A stretch of 64,000 nucleotides of DNA from Sphingomonadales bacterium (GCA_025352685.1 JANXSN010000032.1:62001-126000), one strand, 5' to 3'; counted from the stretch's first letter, positions 48,841-58,229 are shown. Notes: generated by a model not told the origin, from the sequence alone. Program-made: numbers and translations.

Positions 48841-51800
48841 CCAACCCAGTCGTTCATACTCGGCGCATCGATGACCTTATAGGGTACCCGACGCGGTCCA
48901 AGGAACAGCTTTTCCATTTCGCTCCGTGTAAATGGCCGTGAACCGAGCCGCCCGAACACCGCAATCTGGCCACCCGTCTCGTCGACTGCACGATCGCGGT
49001 CGAGGCCGCGCGACAACGAAAGAGCAGGACTCGGGGTCCGTGCCCAGGCAATCAGCTCGGGTTTTGGCGGCGGCGCAAACCCATAGAAATTGGGTTGGCT
49101 GGCCGGACTGGTCAGCTGGACGACTTTCAGACCCGCGCGGCCGTCCGCGACATAGGCAAACAGCGAGGCATTGGTCCCACCGATCACGACATCGCGCACG
49201 TCGGTCATCGCGCCGCTGAAGGTCTCCTTTCTGTAAATCGAGGGGCTGCCCGGCCGCGTGACATCGACGATGACCAGGCCTTCGGCGCCTCCGGCAACAT
49301 AAGCATAAGTGCGGCCGAGGTAGATACGGTGGGCGTCGTTGAGCGCGACATTCCCCGCTGGTACCGAAATCGGGTGCGACAGATCCGTCACGTCGAACAG
49401 TTTCAACCCTGTACGGTCGCTGACCCAGAGATAGCGAAACTGGATCGCAGAGGCGCGGGCGTCGTCAAGTGGGATCTGGGCGGTGATCTTGGGCTTTAAA
49501 GGATCGTCGAGGTCGACGACCGCCAGACCCGCCATGGTCGTGATGTAAGCGAAATGCCCCGCCAGGGTGACATGGCGCGCGCCATTTAATATGCCACCCG
49601 GGTTCCAGGTCAGACTGCGCTTGAGGAAATTGTTGCGGAACTCGCCGTCGGCAAGCGTGTCCACGTTGACCAGGATCATCCCCTCTTCAGCATCGGTAAC
49701 GACGGCGTAATGATAGATCGGGTGGAACGCCTGTTCCTGGTTGAGCGTGCGCAACTCTGAGGTGTTGCGGGTCGGCGCAATGCTCTGGTCGGTCGGGAGC
49801 GCCATACATGTCGCGTTGGTGGTCGCGACGTGAGTGTTTTGCCCGAGAGGGGAAAACGGCGCATTGACGATGGGATTGGAGAAACCCTTGTTGGCGATCG
49901 AGGCGACATCATACGCCCGAAAACCGCCTCGCCCCTCTGCCACGAACATATACTCGCCGCGCAACTGCAAGCATCCCACTGCGTCTTTGGTGCCTTGGGT
50001 GACATTGCGGAACATCTCGGCCGGATTGGTTTCACCCGATAAACGCTTGTCGAATGTCACGCCACGCGTCCAATTGATCAGCTCGCGGTTGTTGCGCTCG
50101 ACATGCGCTTTGTAGAAATCGGGATAGGCATAGCGATGCAGGTAACTGCCAATGACCGCCTGCGGTTCGGACCATTCGGTGACGCGGACTGCCTCGAAAC
50201 CGCCTTCGAGGCCGGTCCATGCGTTCATACCCACGAAATTGACTGTGCCAGTTCCAAGCAGCAGCAATTGCGCCATGATCGCATTATTATCTTCGGCTGC
50301 CGACACATGACAGTCGCTACAGCTTTTGGTTTCGGTTGTGCGTACCGTATGGGGAAAATGCGGGGCAAACGCTTGCGACGAAAAACCAATTGCCGATATC
50401 GGCGGCTGCTGGACGTAAATCCGCTCGCGGTTGAGGTTCGTTGAGGACAGGACGAGAGCCGATGTTGATCTTACTGGCGCGATAATGTTGCCCTTGGTGG
50501 TCATATGGCGCCCAAGCTGGAACATGTCGTCGCGGGCGACCTGCGGATTATAGCTCGCCCAGTTACGCGTTTCCTCACCCTCGTATTTGTGGCTCGACGT
50601 TTTCCAATTGGCTTCGATCGGCAGGTGGCAACCGCCACATGAAGTCGTCCACGACAAATGACACGTAAAGCAGGTCATCGTGTCGTCGCCGTGGGCGCGG
50701 GCGCCTTTGGCGATACCGGGCCCCCAGTTCATCGTGTTGGTCGGCGACAGCTTGCCCATCAGCTTGGCGCGGGCCGCCTTCATGTTGAAGTCAGGTGAGC
50801 TTTGATCGACCGAATCCTTGACCAGATGGATCCGCCACTCGAGTTTTGGATCGGTGATCGACCGCTGCATCAGGATTCGGCGACCGCCTGGATCAGTCGT
50901 CCACTCGAAACGGCGCTGTCCGTCTGGATTACGCAGCAGCGCCAAGTTCTCTCCCCCCGGTCGCGCGGCAACGTTCGACGTCAGCAGATTTGGATAGGCG
51001 TCGACGGAGCCGTGGCAATCCTTGCAACCAATTTGCACGGCATTGGCGACCTCGCCGTAAATCAGGCCGTTGCCGTGGCTGTCCTGAGCGAAATGGCAGT
51101 CGGCGCATTGCAGACCTTTTTCAGCGTGGATGTCCATCATATGGACCGATTTGCCAGGGTTAGTGCCGATCGGCACGAACTTGGCTTCGCCCGTCTTACG
51201 GAATTTCTCGGGATCGTCGTTGGCCACAATCTTGCCTTCGGAGTCGAGGAGATTACCCTGACGGTCGCGTTTCAAGATCGCTCGAAAATTCCAGCCATGT
51301 CCATGGTAATCGGCAAACTGCGTATCTTTGTTGCCCTTGTTCAGGTCGTAGACGTTGCGCAGGAAATCGAGGTCTGCCCATTTACCGCCGACGGCTGCGG
51401 CTTCTGGGTTGCGGTCAAGAACTTCCCGCGCAAATTTTGCTGTGGGGTAGCGTTGCTTTTCCGGCCACATACGCGGCGCGTCAGATTCATAATCCCACAT
51501 CGTATAGCCGAGGTACGAATTCAGAAAGATATTGGGTTGGTGCATGTGGCAATTCATGCACTGTGACGTGGGGATCGCACGCGTGAAAGCGTGTTCGATT
51601 GGGTGACCTTTTTCCTTCATCCCGGGCTCGCGCGCCGGGTTGCCGTGTGGGAAAACGCTCTCATCGCCGGGCGCTGCGCCGAGCGCAGAAGAAGCGGGTC
51701 TCGGTTTTTCGTGAATGCCTGGCATTGGCTCCAGCTTGTCCTTGATCGTTGGATCGACGGTCGCAGTCTGCCCATCGTGACCGTATTTTGCCCACACCGA

Positions 51801-52835
51801 CGAATGGCGCGGCTCGCGATCGTTGGCATAGATAACGTGGCAGGCCGCACACCCCGATGAGCGATAGTCGCCGGGTTGATCGTTGGTTCCCATGAACCAC
51901 ATGAACGGGTCGTTGAGGCGCGTTTTGTGGATGTTGAGAACGGGGATAGCGACGCGCAGGCCTGTTCCGGGACCACGGTTGGACTGCTTAAGGTCGGGCC
52001 GCCCGGGCTCTTCGAGCCGTTCGATCTGTCCCGTCGAATTCGGCAGCCCGATTTCGGTGAATTGCGTGCCGATGTTGCGTCCGCCGCGCTCGAAGACGCG
52101 GAAGATGTCGGCTGGGGGAACGACCTGCCATGTGGGCAGCGGGTAGAGTATGGGTAGTGCTCCTCGCGCTTTTTGCTCGACCGTGACGGTCCCGTGCGGA
52201 CTACCGGCCGACATGATTTTCGCCGGTTCACCGGTGCGCGTGTAAGCCTCACCCAGCGCGTAATTCTTAAAGGGCAAGATACCGTTGTTGTAGCTCGCGC
52301 CGCCCCAGAACATCGCGCCTGACGCCATGATCGAGCGTTCGGCGGCCTCGATCACTTCTAGATGGCAAGCGCCGCAACTTTCCCGCACCACGCGGTAGTC
52401 CGACGGATTGACGAAGCGAATATATTCGGGTGCCTCACGGTTAAGCAAGGTGTAGCTGCGCTGCGGGTTGGCCGATGATGGCCAGTTCCATGCCTTGGGG
52501 TACCGCGGCAGAACATGCGCGGCGTTGCGCAGCTTGACGTAACGCGGATCGTCCATCGTCCACGAAGTATTGGTCAGCCTGACACTTGCATCGCCGCCGT
52601 GGCAATCCGCACAGCCTAGCACCACCGCTTCCGACTTATGCATCGACGAGGCATCGCTCGCTGAATGACACGAGATGCAGCCGGCAGACTTCGCCATGGC
52701 ATTGAAGGATGTTTGTGTTTGCGGAGCGGGCGGTGAAAACGCGTAGGTGATCTTTTGCGGATTTTCTTCGTCCGAAGCGTGCAGCATCGACGAGGGAATA
52801 ACCAGCAGTGCAAGAAGGACGAGCCAACGCATCAA
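48837..52835 (-). CDS. Giant decaheme cytochrome c with C-terminal LVIVD-type propeller
   Basis: 1332 aa. The signal peptide is MMRWLVLLALLVIPSSMLHA with no lipobox. Ten CxxCH sites: C53, C75, C154, C329, C426, C577, C604, C722, C733 and C839. From about residue 955 to 1250 at least five blade-like repeats of the type Y-x-Y-V-A-x-G-x-x-G-L-x-(V/L)-x-D-V-(T/D) occur (EYMFVAEGRGGFRAYDV, FAYITTMAGLAVVDLD, YLWVSDRTGLKLFDVTD, YAYVAGGAEGLVIVDV, FAYVADGRAGLKVVQL), as in LVIVD surface proteins. The haem part is probably the terminal electron carrier; the propeller may bind a partner or surface ligand. Its ATG overlaps the stop of the beta-barrel gene (4 bp). Location (periplasm or cell surface) is inferred. 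Confidence 0.85.
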   Translation of the reverse strand: MMRWLVLLALLVIPSSMLHASDEENPQKITYAFSPPAPQTQTSFNAMAKSAGCISCHSASDASSMHKSEAVVLGCADCHGGDASVRLTNTSWTMDDPRYVKLRNAAHVLPRYPKAWNWPSSANPQRSYTLLNREAPEYIRFVNPSDYRVVRESCGACHLEVIEAAERSIMASGAMFWGGASYNNGILPFKNYALGEAYTRTGEPAKIMSAGSPHGTVTVEQKARGALPILYPLPTWQVVPPADIFRVFERGGRNIGTQFTEIGLPNSTGQIERLEEPGRPDLKQSNRGPGTGLRVAIPVLNIHKTRLNDPFMWFMGTNDQPGDYRSSGCAACHVIYANDREPRHSSVWAKYGHDGQTATVDPTIKDKLEPMPGIHEKPRPASSALGAAPGDESVFPHGNPAREPGMKEKGHPIEHAFTRAIPTSQCMNCHMHQPNIFLNSYLGYTMWDYESDAPRMWPEKQRYPTAKFAREVLDRNPEAAAVGGKWADLDFLRNVYDLNKGNKDTQFADYHGHGWNFRAILKRDRQGNLLDSEGKIVANDDPEKFRKTGEAKFVPIGTNPGKSVHMMDIHAEKGLQCADCHFAQDSHGNGLIYGEVANAVQIGCKDCHGSVDAYPNLLTSNVAARPGGENLALLRNPDGQRRFEWTTDPGGRRILMQRSITDPKLEWRIHLVKDSVDQSSPDFNMKAARAKLMGKLSPTNTMNWGPGIAKGARAHGDDTMTCFTCHLSWTTSCGGCHLPIEANWKTSSHKYEGEETRNWASYNPQVARDDMFQLGRHMTTKGNIIAPVRSTSALVLSSTNLNRERIYVQQPPISAIGFSSQAFAPHFPHTVRTTETKSCSDCHVSAAEDNNAIMAQLLLLGTGTVNFVGMNAWTGLEGGFEAVRVTEWSEPQAVIGSYLHRYAYPDFYKAHVERNNRELINWTRGVTFDKRLSGETNPAEMFRNVTQGTKDAVGCLQLRGEYMFVAEGRGGFRAYDVASIANKGFSNPIVNAPFSPLGQNTHVATTNATCMALPTDQSIAPTRNTSELRTLNQEQAFHPIYHYAVVTDAEEGMILVNVDTLADGEFRNNFLKRSLTWNPGGILNGARHVTLAGHFAYITTMAGLAVVDLDDPLKPKITAQIPLDDARASAIQFRYLWVSDRTGLKLFDVTDLSHPISVPAGNVALNDAHRIYLGRTYAYVAGGAEGLVIVDVTRPGSPSIYRKETFSGAMTDVRDVVIGGTNASLFAYVADGRAGLKVVQLTSPASQPNFYGFAPPPKPELIAWARTPSPALSLSRGLDRDRAVDETGGQIAVFGRLGSRPFTRSEMEKLFLGPRRVPYKVIDAPSMNDWVG

Positions 52836-54817
52836 AAAGCTACCGTCGCATTGGCAAGGATCGAATAGAAAGTGTTGTCACGCGTGCTGGCGGTGAAGAG
52901 ATCGCGAAACCCACCGCCTGGAAGCAAGGCGGCACCTGATAGCCGCAGAACAACGTTTTGTATGGCCTTGGGCCGCCAGATCGCTGACGCACTCAAGTCC
53001 CAACCGATCGATTTGGGAATGCTTCCTTCGACCCGCAGTGCCTGCAGCGTTGCGGTGTTGGCGAACCAAAGATGGTTCGTGTTTACCGACAGCCGTAGTT
53101 TCGGCGTCAGATCGAAATCAGCGCCGACGCCGAGCAGAACTGTACCGGGATTGTTGAAGTTCGACTGGCCCTGTTCCTTGGACGAGCGTAGCGAGTTGAG
53201 AACGCCGTTACGCCCGTTGATGCTGATCACGCGCCCGCCGCCTGCGAACGGGATCGACTGACGGATCCAATAGCTCGTGTCGGCCCCGGCAAATACCGGG
53301 TTCTCGAAAATCGCGTCGAACCCGCTTTCGGTGTTGTCGTAGGGATTGCTGTCGCCGCTGGCATAGAGCGCTGACACACGCAGCCTCGCCCAATCGACGT
53401 CGAAACTGGGTTCTGCCGCGAAAAAATAGCTGCGGATGTTGGCAGGCTTGGACGTGAAGAAGCTGTTGCGGTCCTGACCAACCGCCCCATAGGCCTGTGC
53501 CGTGAGGTTGAGCCGCCCGATGTGCCCGTCGACCCCGTAGCCGAAATAGACGACATCGTAATTCCGTCCGCGCAGATCGCCGAGCAATGCGGGGCGAACG
53601 GGGAAGCCATTGGTGTCAACTTCGACCCGGCTGCGCTCGCGGTTCATGTTGTAAGTGATTGAAAGCTGGCTGGTCATCCCGACCACCGGAAAATCCTGCC
53701 GATAGAGATTTCCGGCAAAAACGAAATCAAGACGTGGCGATCTCAGGACCGAGTTCAAGCCTGAATTTGTGTCCTTTTCCAGTCGCCAGAATGCCGCAAG
53801 ATTATATTGCACGCGGTTGTTGTCTCTGTTGCCGAATAGGCGGATTCCAAGCTGATTATCGTTGAACAGGAAACCGCGAAAGTCGGCCTGAAACGGTTGG
53901 ATTCCAACGCGCAAGCTATCGAAGTCATATCGGTCCGACGTATTGCGAAGATGATAGTCGAGGAACAGTTCCTGAACGCCAAGGAAATTATCCCTGCGAT
54001 GCGTCGCGATCGAGGGCCGGACGTCGAGAACGCGCCGTTCGTTTACCTCAACATAATTGATGTTGTAGGCGAGCAAAACCTTATACTCGACCTCAGGAGG
54101 CTTGAATGCGGTTGACCCCTTGAACAGGGAGAAACCGACAAGGAAGGTTTGAGAGACAAGCAGCGAGTTCGCGCGCCCGAACACGTCGAGGCTGCCGGGC
54201 CGTTCGGTAGTCTGCACGCCTTGCGGCGTGGGAAAACTGCGCGGTTCGATCACCGTGTCGCTGATCGCGGTGCCGACGAAGAACCAGTCCTCCTGCTTAA
54301 ATCCTAAAAACTTGGGCGTTAAGCAGGACGCAACACCCTCGTTTTTGCGACGTAGCTCATCGTCTTGGGTTGGCAAGCAAAGCGGCCGATCGCCCTTGAA
54401 GACATTCTGGTGATAAGGGTCTCGGGTCGAGTGGCAGACGGCATTTACGCCTGCGAATAGCCCGCCTTCAGGACAAAACGCCTTGAGTAGCCGGTAGCGG
54501 TCGGGGATTGGAAACTCGTCGGTGGGAAAGGCTTCTGGTGGGGGTGCGCGGACCGCACCGGGATTGTCCTGCGTTAATCGGTCGGGAAGACTGTGTTGGG
54601 AACCTGGGCGGCGGCGACCGTCGATCAAAGCCTCATCGGCGTCCGGTTCGGCGTCGGATTTGGAAGCGGGTAACTGGGGAGGGAACGCATTTGGCGCAAT
54701 AACCGGTTTGCCATCCGCACGCGCCATTGGTGGCGGGGTTGGCTCGTCGGGGACTGTCGTAGAAAGCGACTGGCTCGCGAGCACACTGAGCACCACACCG
54801 AGATAGTCGAGGCTCAC
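52832..54817 (-). CDS. Outer-membrane beta-barrel protein within the cytochrome operon
   Basis: 661 aa from GTG, 3 bp after the DUF336 lipoprotein gene. A hydrophobic N-terminus (LDYLGVVLSVLASQSLS) is followed by a Pro/Asp-rich, low-complexity stretch (about residues 22-105) and then about 500 residues of alternating amphipathic strands (RLNLTAQAYGAVGQ, RLRVSALYASGD, VLLGVGADFDLTPKLRLSVNTNHLWF). The sequence ends ILANATVAF, with the terminal Phe typical of BAM substrates. Four or more Cys lie in the N-terminal part (FCPEGG, VCHST, LCLPT, SCLTP). By position it could sheath or dock a multiheme cytochrome as MtrB-type porins do; sequence homology to MtrB is not apparent by eye. Confidence 0.75.
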   Translation of the reverse strand: MSLDYLGVVLSVLASQSLSTTVPDEPTPPPMARADGKPVIAPNAFPPQLPASKSDAEPDADEALIDGRRRPGSQHSLPDRLTQDNPGAVRAPPPEAFPTDEFPIPDRYRLLKAFCPEGGLFAGVNAVCHSTRDPYHQNVFKGDRPLCLPTQDDELRRKNEGVASCLTPKFLGFKQEDWFFVGTAISDTVIEPRSFPTPQGVQTTERPGSLDVFGRANSLLVSQTFLVGFSLFKGSTAFKPPEVEYKVLLAYNINYVEVNERRVLDVRPSIATHRRDNFLGVQELFLDYHLRNTSDRYDFDSLRVGIQPFQADFRGFLFNDNQLGIRLFGNRDNNRVQYNLAAFWRLEKDTNSGLNSVLRSPRLDFVFAGNLYRQDFPVVGMTSQLSITYNMNRERSRVEVDTNGFPVRPALLGDLRGRNYDVVYFGYGVDGHIGRLNLTAQAYGAVGQDRNSFFTSKPANIRSYFFAAEPSFDVDWARLRVSALYASGDSNPYDNTESGFDAIFENPVFAGADTSYWIRQSIPFAGGGRVISINGRNGVLNSLRSSKEQGQSNFNNPGTVLLGVGADFDLTPKLRLSVNTNHLWFANTATLQALRVEGSIPKSIGWDLSASAIWRPKAIQNVVLRLSGAALLPGGGFRDLFTASTRDNTFYSILANATVAF

Positions 54818-54820
54818 GTC

Positions 54821-56740
54821 TCAGTACCCCTGGCAAACATTGTTCTCGCCGGTATCGAGAAACGGCGCGAACGGGCAGGAAATGTAGCGGAGACGGACAC
54901 CTGGAGAGTTCGGCAAAGCGACCACGATTTGGTCGGCACGGATCGACGCAGGCGCGTTACCGATGCCGGTTCCTGCGCGTGTGCCGCCGTTGTGCGCGCC
55001 GAGGAAGGCAATCATATCGTCTTGATCAATCCCGTCGCCGGAAACTCCGAGGCCGCCTACCAAGATACTGCCGCGGTAGATCGGGACACTGCCAGGAAAA
55101 ATCTGAATGCCGTTCTGGAGTCGGTTCTGTCCGGGCACTGCATCGGGAATAAATGTGCACCGCTGCGGCGTGTCGGCCGGTCCGCCGTTCACGAATGCCA
55201 GGTGTTGTCCAAGGTTAGTAAGGACCAGCGCAGACTGAAGCCCAGTCGAAAATGGATTGAACTGCGCGATTGGACGCGAAAACGGCCCGTTGGGACGGCT
55301 GACCTCGCCGTCGGGAAAATAGGGCCGGGACAAGTTGCCGTTAGCACGGTCAGTAAACGCGCTTTTTCCAGTCAATGCTGTCGGGTCGCTCAGAAAGGCG
55401 CGTAACTTTCCAACAAATGCCTGCACATCGGTGGAAGGGTCTGCGAGCAAGGTTGAACCGGCGGTTGCACTCGAAAAGAACGTTGCAGTTCGTGCCTTTT
55501 GCAGGCTGACGTCCGTACCGAAGATCGGGGCGTCTGGTGCCCGTATGATGCCGAGCACCACGCCGTTCGTGTCGACCAGGCTGATCGATACCTGGGCCCT
55601 ACTGTCGAGCGGTTGACGGATTTGAGCTCGGGCGCGACTCATGATGGTGAAAGCTTCTTCGAGGAGCGCGCGTGCTTCTACCGCCGTGATCGCGCCGCTG
55701 TCGGTGGCGCCGCGCACCGGAAAACGATTGGCGCCGCCGCCGTCAGATAGGACGAAGGCATCTCGGTTGGCGAATTCAACCGTTGTTGCGGGTCTTATGC
55801 CCGAAGCCTCTGTGCCGTAGACAATGCCAGCGATTATTGCGCCCGCCGAATATCCACGAACCGGTACAACGCCTCCCGCAATGCTCGCAAACGCTGGCAC
55901 GGTCGTCCGACGCAGTCCTTCAATTGTTGCATCGCTGTAGCGCAGCGTTGTCCCATCGATGCTGATCCGTTCAGCGCGGATTGTATCAGGTGCGTCAAAG
56001 CCTACCGTCCCGGCCAGGGCAATGAACTCGTCTTCGTCGTTATCGACGTCGAGGATGTTCGAATCGAAGCCATAGATGCCGTCGGCCATCACACCGATGC
56101 CACCGACCAGAACGCCATTCTTGTAGAGCGGGAATCCGCCTGGATCCGCCGCCAGCCCCAAAGGCGAGCGCTTCGGCCCGATCATTGGACTGCCGCTGCC
56201 AAAGCGGGCCGAAAGATCGGAGCAAGGAAGCTGCGAGAACTGGACGCCAAAGAGCGGGCCGCTCTCGAGACCTACCGTGGTTGGCGCAGGTGGGAAATGC
56301 TGCTGGATGATCTGGCTCGCGGTGCGAGTCGAAAACGCGTTGCCGCCGGACGACAAATACGCTCCGGTGATAGCCTTCGCAATTGCGCCGCCGCCTGCTG
56401 GGACAGTCTGGTTCTGAATGTCGATACTATCGCCGTTTGGCGCTGGCGTGGTGATCGCAGTCGTTCGCGCGCCCGTCATCGCATAGACCGCGAGCACGTT
56501 GCCGACGCGGTCGGTGACGGCAATGATTGCTGGCAGGCTGCGTGCTGTGGCTTCGGCGGCGGCCCCCGCGATGATCGTCTGGACGTCGGTGACGTTTAGC
56601 GATTCGGCTGCCGGTACGGCATAGCGGGCGCTCGACGTCGGAGCGGGCGGGGTAACTGCGGCACTCGGCGGGCTGTCCGACCCGCCGCACGAGGAAAGCA
56701 GGAAAGCGAGCGTGGTGACGCTGGTGACAAGAGCTCTCAT
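54821..56740 (-). CDS. Lipoprotein with two GlcG/HbpS-like (DUF336) domains
   Basis: 639 aa. The lipobox FLLSSC places the acylated Cys at residue 18. Two copies of a DUF336-like domain follow. Each begins with an ...ALL/AIIAVTD..GNVLAVYAM or VSISLVDTNGVVLGIIRA strand and ends with a matching block, PLYKNGVLVGGIGVMADGI versus PIYRGSILVGGLGVSGDGI. Proteins of this fold (HbpS, GlcG) can bind or sense haem. It is encoded between the pentaheme cytochrome (4-bp overlap) and the beta-barrel (3-bp gap). A haem-binding or docking role in this operon is plausible; no enzymatic residues can be named. Confidence 0.78.
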   Translation of the reverse strand: MRALVTSVTTLAFLLSSCGGSDSPPSAAVTPPAPTSSARYAVPAAESLNVTDVQTIIAGAAAEATARSLPAIIAVTDRVGNVLAVYAMTGARTTAITTPAPNGDSIDIQNQTVPAGGGAIAKAITGAYLSSGGNAFSTRTASQIIQQHFPPAPTTVGLESGPLFGVQFSQLPCSDLSARFGSGSPMIGPKRSPLGLAADPGGFPLYKNGVLVGGIGVMADGIYGFDSNILDVDNDEDEFIALAGTVGFDAPDTIRAERISIDGTTLRYSDATIEGLRRTTVPAFASIAGGVVPVRGYSAGAIIAGIVYGTEASGIRPATTVEFANRDAFVLSDGGGANRFPVRGATDSGAITAVEARALLEEAFTIMSRARAQIRQPLDSRAQVSISLVDTNGVVLGIIRAPDAPIFGTDVSLQKARTATFFSSATAGSTLLADPSTDVQAFVGKLRAFLSDPTALTGKSAFTDRANGNLSRPYFPDGEVSRPNGPFSRPIAQFNPFSTGLQSALVLTNLGQHLAFVNGGPADTPQRCTFIPDAVPGQNRLQNGIQIFPGSVPIYRGSILVGGLGVSGDGIDQDDMIAFLGAHNGGTRAGTGIGNAPASIRADQIVVALPNSPGVRLRYISCPFAPFLDTGENNVCQGY

Positions 56741-58137
56741 CGCAGCGTTCCGATGGTTCGGACGGCCAAACCGAGCGCTCGGCGGAATTCGAGCGGCCGA
56801 TAGTCGTTTGGATCGCGGACCGCTGCATAAGCACGGTTGACGTCGCCGCGTACGGCTCGCGCGGACGCGGCCGGTATCTGACCTGAACTGACCATTGCGT
56901 TGAGCAGCGTGTCCACCGCCATCACTGATTGAGCGCTACCGCTATAGTCGGTGAAACGAGGTGAGATCGCTTCTCCAGCGATCGTGGTAACGACGGCAAT
57001 TGTCTGCGCTCGGTCAAAACGGGTTGCGCTGAACGCCTGTGCGAGGGCCTGTGCAGTGGCGCGCAATTTGACGCCCGCTGTGACGGCTGCCGCGCGACTT
57101 TCAATATTGGCGCGGTGGAAATCGCGGCTGTCAGTATCGAGCCGTGCCGCGAGCGACGGCGCGGCAATCCTCGCCGCAGCGGCCAGCATGATGATATTCT
57201 CATCGTTGAACGTCACCGTTCCCGGTGGCACGGGACGCAACGGATTGTCGACCACGGCTGGCTGAAAGGTTGCCGCATCCTGGATTCGGCGGTGGCAGCT
57301 GTGGCAGTCATAAAAATAGAATTCAGGAAAAGCGCCGTTTGTCGCCAGCGTTGGATTGGCGAAAAGCGACAGAGCGCGATCGAGCGCCATTGCTTGTCCG
57401 ACGGCCCAGACGCGGACATTGTTGGTCCGCCCCTTACGGGCCGCATAGTCCGCGTCTTCGTTGTGATGTTGCTGAAGCGTCGAAAACAGATCGAGCTCGA
57501 AGCTGATCCTCGGATGGCCCGCCGCCATAATGCGGTGCGTGACGAACTGATTGCCGTCGGCACTGCCAAAATGGCAGTTGAGACAGACCGCCGCCTTGGT
57601 GGCAGGCCGGTCGAGCGGGACCATGCCGCGTGAAACGTTGGCGGCGTGGGTGCCACCCACTGCATAATGGGAAGCGAGCCACGATTGCGCACCCCCGTGG
57701 CATCCTTCGCAGCCGACACCGTCGTTCGCCCGCCATTGGGCGCCGCGTCGGGCCACCGATGGATAATCGGTGTGGCAGCCAAGACATTCCGGCGCGGATG
57801 CGGCCGGGCCGATACCGAGCCGTGCGGCAATCTGGCGTCCGCGCGGTTCGTTCAGGACCGCAAACGCCCGGCTGTGCGCGCCGCCGGGTGTAGAGGGCTC
57901 TTGCCAGCGCGCAAGTTCGTCTTGGCGCACGATCTTGCCGTCGGGTTCCTGACGCCCGTGACAGGTCGAGCCGGCACACGATGCCACCCCGAGGTGGACA
58001 TTTTCGGCGGGAAGAGCCGCGGTAGCCGGGGAGGGGCGGGTACCAATGAAAAGCGCACTTGCCGCAAGGCACACGCAGACAGTCGAGGCGACCAGCGCTC
58101 CGCGATGCCGTAATGACGCGACAATCAATGTTCGCAC
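56737..58137 (-). CDS. Pentaheme c554-like cytochrome c
   Basis: 466 aa. The N-terminal helix (GALVASTVCVCLAASALF) is an uncleaved anchor or a signal peptide. Haem sites: one CX4CH (C54-AGST-C59-H60) and four CxxCH at C118, C143, C185 and C278. The CX4CH near the N-terminus and the spacing resemble cytochrome c554-type and related multiheme cytochromes. The last 180 residues are haem-free and helical. It is the first gene of a four-gene minus-strand operon. Its start lies 114 bp from the aldehyde dehydrogenase stop; that spacer contains two inverted repeats that could be operators. Likely a periplasmic electron carrier. Confidence 0.85.
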   Translation of the reverse strand: MRTLIVASLRHRGALVASTVCVCLAASALFIGTRPSPATAALPAENVHLGVASCAGSTCHGRQEPDGKIVRQDELARWQEPSTPGGAHSRAFAVLNEPRGRQIAARLGIGPAASAPECLGCHTDYPSVARRGAQWRANDGVGCEGCHGGAQSWLASHYAVGGTHAANVSRGMVPLDRPATKAAVCLNCHFGSADGNQFVTHRIMAAGHPRISFELDLFSTLQQHHNEDADYAARKGRTNNVRVWAVGQAMALDRALSLFANPTLATNGAFPEFYFYDCHSCHRRIQDAATFQPAVVDNPLRPVPPGTVTFNDENIIMLAAAARIAAPSLAARLDTDSRDFHRANIESRAAAVTAGVKLRATAQALAQAFSATRFDRAQTIAVVTTIAGEAISPRFTDYSGSAQSVMAVDTLLNAMVSSGQIPAASARAVRGDVNRAYAAVRDPNDYRPLEFRRALGLAVRTIGTLR

Positions 58138-58152
58138 CGCTTACCCCCCAGA

Positions 58153-58172
58153 ATCCGGCGCGCGGGCCGGAT
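58153..58172. promoter_or_regulatory. Inverted repeat in the leader of the cytochrome operon
   Basis: ATCCGGC and GCCGGAT flank a 6-nt GC-rich loop, 16 bp upstream of the c554-like start (minus strand). It would form a 7-bp hairpin in the mRNA leader or a 20-bp operator. No T-tract follows on the minus strand, so it is not a terminator for that strand. Confidence 0.35.
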
Positions 58173-58203
58173 GTCACGACTTGGTAGCGACCCTTGTTTT
58201 TAT

Positions 58204-58229
58204 TCGCCTATATCTAACGACCTAGGCGA
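58204..58229. promoter_or_regulatory. Spaced inverted repeat TCGCCTA-N12-TAGGCGA
   Basis: Two perfect 7-bp arms separated by 12 bp lie in the promoter spacer of the cytochrome operon, about 70 bp upstream of the first start codon. The arm spacing (19 bp centre to centre) suits a dimeric regulator bound on one DNA face. The regulator is not recognisable. It could also be a bidirectional stem between the aldehyde dehydrogenase gene and the cytochrome operon. Confidence 0.4.

Noticed and set aside
48837-58137. Naming the minus-strand operon mtrCAB or a Pio system
   Set aside because: The cytochrome sizes, haem spacing, barrel sequence and the DUF336 lipoprotein do not match those systems; only the general part list is similar.
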